Assembly: GCA_937916395.1 (NCBI GenBank)
Contig: CALFTN010000059.1
Span: forward strand, 128,492 to 192,491
Length of the DNA stretch: 64,000 nt
Direction of reading: 5' to 3'
Origin: an uncultured Clostridia bacterium
GTDB lineage: Bacteria > Bacillota > Clostridia > Oscillospirales > Acutalibacteraceae
Made by a program: the position numbers and the translations under genes. Under the pieces are notes generated by a model. It searched no databases, was not told the origin of the DNA, and saw nothing but the letters and a program-made list of their open reading frames with translations. Shown piece by piece: positions 58,935 through 64,000 of the stretch (its first letter is position 1; each line of letters starts with the position of its first letter).

Positions 58935-61103
58935 TTAGTCTCCCAAAAGCCCATAATATCTTCCCATCCAGTATGGAAGAAGGTAGATATATGGCATTGC
59001 GGTTCTCATACCATTTGCACCAGATGTATTAGGTAATGCCGCCGCTCTGTTTGCGTTTTTAGTGTTTATGCTTACAAATTCTTCAACACCAGAATCACAA
59101 ACGAACTGGTTACCGTCGTAATTCATCAACACTCTTGAAGAATATTCAACTGGCACTTTTAATTGTGGTGCACATCCTAATTCTTGTGGAGCATAGTCTA
59201 TTTCAATATCTTTTCTATAGCTGTTATAAGTTGGCCATACAATAAGGTCAAGATTCATTTCTGAAAGAGATTTTGCTGCATTTTCAATATCGCAAGGACG
59301 ATTTGTAAGAGCACCATAAACTATATTAAAGAATGGTGAACGCTCAATTCTTTCGTATTCGTAATGGTGAGTAAGTCCCATTTTAAAGATTTCTTTCTGA
59401 GCCTCACTATCTGTATAAACAATAAGTGGATAAATATTTGTAAAATCAAGCTGGTCGTCAATGTGGGCAATGTGAGCATCTTCACACTTATACTGCATAC
59501 AATTCATAGCGTAATGATGCTTAGAAATAAGCATATCAAACACCTTGTTATACTTTTCATCCCCTGTTACATGGTATGTGGTTTTTAAGAATGAAAGAAT
59601 TTCAAGTGAATTTGTGCCCTTTTCAAAATACCAACGGTCGTCGTTATTAAGAAGGTCTGGCTCCCAGTTTGCCCATGTAGTAGGTACGCCGTCAACATCA
59701 CAAAGATGGAAGTTGTTTTCTATAATATGGTCTGTTATTTTCTTTACAACTTCAGCTATTTTTTTCTTTTCTTTTTTATCAGCAACTAAATCAAAATAAA
59801 TTCCATAAGCAAAGTAGTGACCTGTCATTTCGTCACTTGAGGTTTCGCCTAACCATTCGCAGTCAGGGTTATCCTTGCAAACGTGCCATTCTTCTCTGTT
59901 ACCTGTGCCAAAATATGGGTCATCGATATATCTTGTTGCTCTTGCAGTAAAACCAGATTTACCAGTAACCTCTGTGAGCTTAATCATTGCTTCAACTGCT
60001 CTTTTAGCATTTTCTTTTGCTTCTTTTTCGCCAGTTGTAGCATAACGGAAGCATTGACTCGCACAGTAAAGACCTGTAAAGAGTCCATCGTTATCAGAGT
60101 TAGGAAGCCAACCTGATTCTAAGTCACCATATTTTCTTAAAATTCTGTCAACATGGTAGCCTTCGTTTCTTGTGTTATATTTAACTGAAAAATCATCAAA
60201 ATGCTTTGCTTTTTCTTCGAGTGTCATATATTGTGAGGTAATAACACTTATACCTCTTGGTGTTACCGCAACTATTGTACCATTATCTGACACTGCAAGC
60301 TTTGTTACAGTTGGATGCATAAGCCATGCACCATAAGAGAAATAAGAAATTTTACCCTCAATAAGTGTTACAACGCCTGTGTTCGTTGCAAAATATTTTT
60401 TGCCATTCTTTGCAAAGTGCATATCGTTAAATGCACCACTTGGAATTGAATAAAAATCATCGCCCTTGAACCAATAATTTCTGCCATCATAAATGTTGAG
60501 CCCATCGTCTGTTCCAACCCATAAATGGCCAAGTGCATCTATTTTAAGGCAGTTGATTTTTCTTGACATAACGCCGGTATTTTCAGGAAGAAGCTCTGCC
60601 CAATGGCGACGCTTGCCTTTCATAGATAAAAGCCCCTCTACTGAAGAACCTACATAAACAGTCTCAGCATATTTTGCTTTGTTATCAAGTGCCGCAAGTG
60701 CAACTACCTCTGATGGAAGACCAACTATTTCCTTAAATTCACTACCCTCTTTAAGGTAAAGTGTATCTTCAGTAATAAGCCAGAATGAACCGTCAAGACC
60801 TATTGAAATATCCACAACAGGGCTGTCGAATTCTGCTAGCTTTTTAGATTTGCCATTTTTAATTTCAGCAAAAGCTTTACCTACCGAAGCATAAAGCTTG
60901 CCATTTTCTGAAAATAATTTATCTGCTTTAAGTGAAAGTTTTTTTAAATTACCATCAGAATATTCAAAAGTATTTTCTGTTGTAGCAATATAAAGTGTTT
61001 CACCTGAAAATGCAACAGATGTAACACTGTTGCCATCAATTTCTGTAATGAATTTTTTGTCATATTGCAAAAACTCACCAAAATTAAGAGAATATTTTTT
61101 CAT
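58935..61103 (-). CDS. Beta-propeller plus (alpha/alpha)-barrel protein of unknown function
   Basis: A 722-residue cytoplasmic-looking protein without a signal peptide. Residues 1 to about 290 are short beta-propeller repeats (DGSFWLITEDTLYLKEG; HLWVGTDDGLNIYDGRNYW; NGKKYFATNTGVVTLIEGK), with the LWVGTxxGL pattern of two-component-regulator propellers. Residues ~310-720 are helical, with YGDLESGWLPNSDNDGLFTG, GFTARATRYIDDPYFGTGNR, and HYFAYGIYFDLVADKK, resembling (alpha/alpha)6 glycosidase or lyase barrels. I recognise no exact family. It has its own promoter (TCGACA-17-TAAAAT) and an AGGAGCG site. Its neighbours suggest a carbohydrate role, but this is only context. Confidence 0.7.
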   Translation of the reverse strand: MKKYSLNFGEFLQYDKKFITEIDGNSVTSVAFSGETLYIATTENTFEYSDGNLKKLSLKADKLFSENGKLYASVGKAFAEIKNGKSKKLAEFDSPVVDISIGLDGSFWLITEDTLYLKEGSEFKEIVGLPSEVVALAALDNKAKYAETVYVGSSVEGLLSMKGKRRHWAELLPENTGVMSRKINCLKIDALGHLWVGTDDGLNIYDGRNYWFKGDDFYSIPSGAFNDMHFAKNGKKYFATNTGVVTLIEGKISYFSYGAWLMHPTVTKLAVSDNGTIVAVTPRGISVITSQYMTLEEKAKHFDDFSVKYNTRNEGYHVDRILRKYGDLESGWLPNSDNDGLFTGLYCASQCFRYATTGEKEAKENAKRAVEAMIKLTEVTGKSGFTARATRYIDDPYFGTGNREEWHVCKDNPDCEWLGETSSDEMTGHYFAYGIYFDLVADKKEKKKIAEVVKKITDHIIENNFHLCDVDGVPTTWANWEPDLLNNDDRWYFEKGTNSLEILSFLKTTYHVTGDEKYNKVFDMLISKHHYAMNCMQYKCEDAHIAHIDDQLDFTNIYPLIVYTDSEAQKEIFKMGLTHHYEYERIERSPFFNIVYGALTNRPCDIENAAKSLSEMNLDLIVWPTYNSYRKDIEIDYAPQELGCAPQLKVPVEYSSRVLMNYDGNQFVCDSGVEEFVSINTKNANRAAALPNTSGANGMRTAMPYIYLLPYWMGRYYGLLGD

Positions 61104-61133
61104 AACATCGCTCCTGAAAATTTTTATAAAAGG

Positions 61134-61162
61134 ATTTTAGCATACTTTTACATCTTTGTCGA
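61134..61162 (-). promoter_or_regulatory. Promoter of the propeller-barrel gene
   Basis: On the minus strand TCGACA (61157-61162) and TAAAAT (61134-61139) have a 17-base spacer. It overlaps the last bases before the DUF4838 stop at 61164, so the two genes are probably separate transcripts. Confidence 0.65.
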
Positions 61163-61163
61163 G

Positions 61164-63047
61164 TTATCCCCAGTTAAAAGGTCTTTGTAAAAAGTTTATT
61201 TCATCTTTAGGTGGGATTTTCTGAAAGCCTGAAACTTCATCAATTCCGTGTGCCAGTAATTCATCGTAGAGCTCTTCTATTCGCTTGTGCCTCACAACAT
61301 TAAATATTGTATATTTACCTAAAAACTGATTTGCTTTAAAATATTCCCAGCTAAGATTTGCAGTTTCTACGTTATAAAGCTGTTCTTCGGTAATATCTGC
61401 GGTCAATGCCTTCTCCCACAAATCATCAAGGTCTGCTACTTTTCCCAATGGGTAAAATCCTGCCTGATAATGCCAGTCAAAATCAAAAGCGTGAGCTGAA
61501 GCTCTTGTCTGTGCAGTCTGAATATCTAAAATTTCTTTTATATATGGTGCAGCAGCTTCGCCATAATAAGCCTTTATAAAGTCCATCATATGATATTCAA
61601 CATCACAATTTACATCCCACTGTAATTTGCAGAGAAGATAGTTGCGAAGCTCGTTAAATGCGGCAATATGAGTATCGCCACAGTTATAAATGTAGCCTGT
61701 TATACCAATATCGTGCATATATTGCATTGTGCTCTGCATTGTTTCAAAATTAGAGAAAAACTGTGCTGTATTTATAAAGTTAATAGTATAATCGTAAATA
61801 TATGTAGTCTCGGCAATCTTTACCCAGTTTTTAAAATCCTCTGCTATTACAGGCTCATTTTCACCAAAGAGATTGTAAAACGTTTCGTTACCATCCTGTG
61901 CACCACACTCTGTTAAAGGATGACTTCTGCAAGCCTTATGAAGTCCACAAAGAACCGGAGCAACATTTTTATTACATTTAAGACTTAAATCCTTTGGTGG
62001 TTTATCTGTTTCGTTATAAGCATAAAACGTAAACATAAAATCAGGGAATTCATCATCAAGTGCATCTGCAAAAGCATTTGTAAAAAGAATTGTAGGAGCC
62101 GAAACGCTACCATACTTCTCATATAATTCCTCACATTTTTCACAACGACAATAATTTGTGTTATCCTTCTGACCTATGTGAATATATTTTGCATTTGTTT
62201 CATTTTTAAGAATTGCTTCACGAGCATTTTTTACAGCTACTTCTAAAACCTCTGGATTTGAAAGGCACACATGGTCACGTGTTTTTGTACCCTCTGCAGT
62301 AGTAGCAAAATAATCAGGATGCTCTGTTATAAGGTCATCCGGAACCAATTTATCTAAGGTAACATCCCACAAAACATAAGTAAGAGCACCACCGTAGTCA
62401 GTTGCTTCTTCCCAGAAAGAAACATTCATTTTAGTTCTCGCTCTGTAGGCATCATTTGTACCAATAGAATCGTTTCGACGAATTATAAAGGATGGCTCTA
62501 CTAAACGATTGATTTTTGCATCAATTACAATATCTTTATTTTCTGGCACTACCTCAAGTGTAGGTGTAAACCAACGAACACCGAGATGCTCCTCTAAAAA
62601 TGTATAAACTCCATACAGTGTTCCGCGACTTTCTGCGCCTGAAATAAACAGCTTTTCGCCATTCGAAAATATTAAAAATCCGTCCTTTTTGATATTTTCA
62701 CGGTCTATATTAACAACACCTTTTTCTAATGCTGTTTCACCAATAATTATTGCCTTTTGCTCTGATTTGTAGTTGCTTTCTGTAACAACACTCAATTTTG
62801 CACCGCTTATTTTTTCAATATAATCCTGAATTTCTTTCGAAGCCGTAATTATTGTAGCATCAGGATTATCATTTGTAACAATAACAAAATCGCTTTTTCC
62901 ATTCTCAACAATGGTCATTGGCGAAGCGACCTCTTGCGGAACATATTTTGTGTTACTGTAATTTGCAACATTTTCAACAGGACGAAGCCCTGTTATACAA
63001 AGAATAACCTCTACAAATGCAATAAAAGCTTTAAAAAATTCTTGCAT
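61164..63047 (-). CDS. DUF4838 carbohydrate-active protein
   Basis: A 627-residue protein. The N-terminal part has DATIITASKEIQDYIEKISG and IIIGETALEKG, the alpha-glucuronidase (GH67) N-terminal-like domain, then GTLYGVYTFLEEHLGVRWFT, PTLEVVPENKDI. The middle holds the DUF4838 TIM-barrel region with KYIHIGQKDNTNYCRCEKCE and EFPDFMFTFYAYNETDKPPK. Bacteroidetes and Firmicutes members lie in polysaccharide-use loci and are presumed glycosidases. A hydrophobic stretch at residues 5-20 lacks a clear signal cleavage site, so location is uncertain. AGGAGAG lies before the ATG, 15 bases after bioY. Confidence 0.85.
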   Translation of the reverse strand: MQEFFKAFIAFVEVILCITGLRPVENVANYSNTKYVPQEVASPMTIVENGKSDFVIVTNDNPDATIITASKEIQDYIEKISGAKLSVVTESNYKSEQKAIIIGETALEKGVVNIDRENIKKDGFLIFSNGEKLFISGAESRGTLYGVYTFLEEHLGVRWFTPTLEVVPENKDIVIDAKINRLVEPSFIIRRNDSIGTNDAYRARTKMNVSFWEEATDYGGALTYVLWDVTLDKLVPDDLITEHPDYFATTAEGTKTRDHVCLSNPEVLEVAVKNAREAILKNETNAKYIHIGQKDNTNYCRCEKCEELYEKYGSVSAPTILFTNAFADALDDEFPDFMFTFYAYNETDKPPKDLSLKCNKNVAPVLCGLHKACRSHPLTECGAQDGNETFYNLFGENEPVIAEDFKNWVKIAETTYIYDYTINFINTAQFFSNFETMQSTMQYMHDIGITGYIYNCGDTHIAAFNELRNYLLCKLQWDVNCDVEYHMMDFIKAYYGEAAAPYIKEILDIQTAQTRASAHAFDFDWHYQAGFYPLGKVADLDDLWEKALTADITEEQLYNVETANLSWEYFKANQFLGKYTIFNVVRHKRIEELYDELLAHGIDEVSGFQKIPPKDEINFLQRPFNWG

Positions 63048-63062
63048 AGTATTCTCTCCTTT

Positions 63063-63611
63063 TTAATTTTTTGTAATGAATTTATTTATTTTTTCACTTA
63101 TTACGACACTCAACACAATTTTTAAAACATCCGGAATTATAAATGGTAACACACATATCGTTAAAGCACTTATAAAGCTTATAGTATCACCATTTTTAAT
63201 ATTCAACAACACATACCATAGTGTGCCGAAAATATAACAACCAATAAGACCTAAAAACGAGGCTAATATTTTTATAAATTTTCTCGTTTTTTTGTTAAAT
63301 GCAGAAGTAATAACCCAGAAAATCAGAGCCGAGAAAACAAACCCCACAATATAACCTCCGGTTACATTTAAAAGCACCCCTATTCCACCGTTGAAACCAG
63401 AAAACACAGGTAAACCCACAATACCTAAAAGTATATAAATCAAAATTGAAATAATACCTTTTTTCGCACCGAGAATATTAAGACATAAAAACACTGCAAA
63501 GGTCTGTAAGGTAAACGGAACAACAGCTGGAATAGTGATAAATGAGCAAACAACAATAATAGCACTGAAAAGTGCAATCAACACAATATCTTTAATTTTT
63601 CTGTTGCTCAC
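63063..63611 (-). CDS. bioY: BioY biotin ECF transporter S-component
   Basis: A 182-residue protein with six membrane helices. IALFSAIIVVCSFITIPAVV, PFTLQTFAVFLCLNILGAKK, IYILLGIVGLPVFSGFNGGI, and NVTGGYIVGFVFSALIFW are the BioY signatures (the PxTLQ and GxPVFSG motifs bind biotin). It would capture biotin for an energy-coupling factor module not present in the window. The start is GTG at 63611 with GGGCGG upstream. A plausible promoter TTGTAA-17-TATAAT lies at 63664-63692 on the minus strand. Its apparent pairing with DUF4838 is unexpected. Confidence 0.94.
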   Translation of the reverse strand: MSNRKIKDIVLIALFSAIIVVCSFITIPAVVPFTLQTFAVFLCLNILGAKKGIISILIYILLGIVGLPVFSGFNGGIGVLLNVTGGYIVGFVFSALIFWVITSAFNKKTRKFIKILASFLGLIGCYIFGTLWYVLLNIKNGDTISFISALTICVLPFIIPDVLKIVLSVVISEKINKFITKN

Positions 63612-63663
63612 TTAGTCACCGCCCTTTCTGATAGTAGGTTCTCACAAAAATTAAACTATTAAT

Positions 63664-63692
63664 ATTATAATAAATATTACATTATTTTACAA
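63664..63692 (-). promoter_or_regulatory. Probable bioY-DUF4838 promoter
   Basis: On the minus strand TTGTAA (63687-63692) and TATAAT (63664-63669) have a 17-base spacer. No complete BirA-type operator palindrome was found. Confidence 0.55.
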
Positions 63693-63699
63693 TATTCAA

Positions 63700-63728
63700 T
63701 TGACGATAAAATTTAATTGTGTTAAAAT
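63700..63728 (+). promoter_or_regulatory. tRNA-Leu promoter
   Basis: TTGACG (63700-63705) and TAAAAT (63723-63728) with a 17-base spacer, about 55 bases upstream of the tRNA gene. Confidence 0.7.
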
Positions 63729-63744
63729 GGGTGGCGAGTTCGTT

Positions 63745-63772
63745 AATTACGCATTCCGAATTACGAATTCCG
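63745..63772. repeat. Tandem 14-bp repeat between tRNA promoter and tRNA gene
   Basis: AATTACGCATTCCG is followed at once by AATTACGAATTCCG, 13 of 14 identical. It would be part of the 5' leader of the tRNA transcript. Confidence 0.8.
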
Positions 63773-63782
63773 CATTAAACTT

Positions 63783-63869
63783 GCAGGGGTGGCGGAATTG
63801 GCAGACGCGTTAGATTCAGATTCTAATGGTAGCAATACCTTGTGGGTTCAAGTCCCATTCTCTGCACCA
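63783..63869 (+). tRNA. tRNA-Leu (anticodon CAG)
   Basis: An 87-base class II tRNA. The acceptor stem is GCAGGGG with CTCTGC-type 3' strand plus encoded CCA. The anticodon arm TTAGA-TTCAGAT-TCTAA places CAG at 34-36, which reads leucine CUG codons. The long variable arm (TGGTAGCAATACCTT region) is typical for leucine, and the T-arm GTGGG-TTCAAGT-CCCA is intact. Confidence 0.95.
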
Positions 63870-63870
63870 A

Positions 63871-63911
63871 ATGACAGAAATCCGAATTTTTCGGGTTTCT
63901 GTTATTTTTAT
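63871..63911 (+). terminator. Intrinsic terminator of the tRNA gene
   Basis: GACAGAAATCCGAA and TTCGGGTTTCTGTT form a ~13-base stem with one wobble pair (63873-63902), followed by ATTTTTA. Confidence 0.85.
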
Positions 63912-63920
63912 GTAAAACTT

Positions 63921-64000
63921 GTGGGACTTGAACCCACCCTCGCCAAAGGCGAACACAATCGTTGCCGTTCTGACGGCAAAGCGTAGCGACGCCGTCAGGT
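63921..64000. repeat. T-arm mimic and hairpin repeat downstream of tRNA-Leu
   Basis: TGGGACTTGAACCCAC (63922-63937) is the exact reverse complement of the tRNA-Leu T-arm (63842-63857). On the minus strand it reads as a T-arm with a perfect five-base stem. It is followed by CGCC-aaa-GGCG and by TTGCCGT-TCTG-ACGGCAA (63962-63979), hairpins akin to the 58.7 kb array. The element runs out of the window. Confidence 0.7.

Noticed and set aside
63612..63700. BirA operator upstream of bioY
   Set aside because: Only a half-site-like TTGTAAA is present; the second arm at proper spacing is missing.
63789..63986. A 65-codon ORF running through the tRNA gene (MAELADALDSDSNG...)
   Set aside because: It is the chance translation of tRNA-Leu and its downstream repeat; such reading frames recur wherever tRNAs are translated and have no ribosome site.

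Overview
The window is AT-rich DNA from a low-GC Gram-positive bacterium, most likely a gut-associated member of the Clostridia. The support is GGAGG-type ribosome binding sites, consensus -35/-10 promoters, a DUF896 (YnzC-type) protein, a BioY biotin-uptake subunit, GPH-type sugar transport, and a large surface-polysaccharide load without lipid A or LPS core genes. The species cannot be named from the sequence alone.

About two thirds of the window makes surface glycans. From about 33.3 kb down to 4.2 kb (minus strand) lies a mosaic polysaccharide locus of at least three modules. Module A (33.2-28.5 kb): three glycosyltransferases and a flippase, behind a near-perfect promoter and a structured leader. 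Module B (28.3-13.1 kb): CapD-type dehydratase, epimerase/reductase, small phosphoglycosyl transferase (PGT), GT2, GT11, two GT4, EpsG-type polymerase, TupA-type ATP-grasp, two hexapeptide acetyltransferases, flippase, UDP-glucuronate 4-epimerase, a galacturonokinase-like kinase and a nucleotidyltransferase. Module C (12.9-4.2 kb): a GT2-flippase-acetyltransferase cassette, then a large PGT, two GT4, a GT32 and a second polymerase. Downstream (4.1-0 kb) are a bifunctional fucokinase/GDP-fucose pyrophosphorylase (Fkp), DUF896, a GNAT acetyltransferase and a truncated Gfo/Idh/MocA oxidoreductase.

From 34.3 to 42.9 kb (plus strand) is a galactoside-use operon: GH42 beta-galactosidase, M20 peptidase, GPH transporter, a small membrane HEYGH protein, a PI-PLC-like protein, GH4 alpha-galactosidase and a YhcH-family protein. 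A divergent PHP phosphoesterase precedes it. From 43.1 to 53.6 kb (plus strand) is a second complete polysaccharide operon: PGT, GT26, GT4, polymerase, three GT2, flippase, GT11, acyltransferase. It ends in a scar holding the last 49 codons of a dead GT11 gene.

From 53.7 kb to the end the genes look catabolic or housekeeping: a small unknown protein; a GH151-like alpha-L-fucosidase, DUF4886 and HAD operon; a small membrane protein; a cytosolic beta-propeller plus helical-barrel protein; DUF4838; BioY; and tRNA-Leu(CAG). The convergent gap at 58.7-58.9 kb and the far right edge carry short-hairpin repeats.

Two themes join the parts. First, fucose: a predicted fucosidase, Fkp and two intact GT11 fucosyltransferases plus one GT11 relic could release, activate and re-use L-fucose. 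Second, galacturonate: a kinase resembling plant galacturonokinase sits with a nucleotidyltransferase and a UDP-glucuronate 4-epimerase, giving two possible routes to UDP-GalA. No chain-length regulator or tyrosine kinase (Wzz/Wzd/Wze type), transposase, CRISPR array or phage gene was seen.
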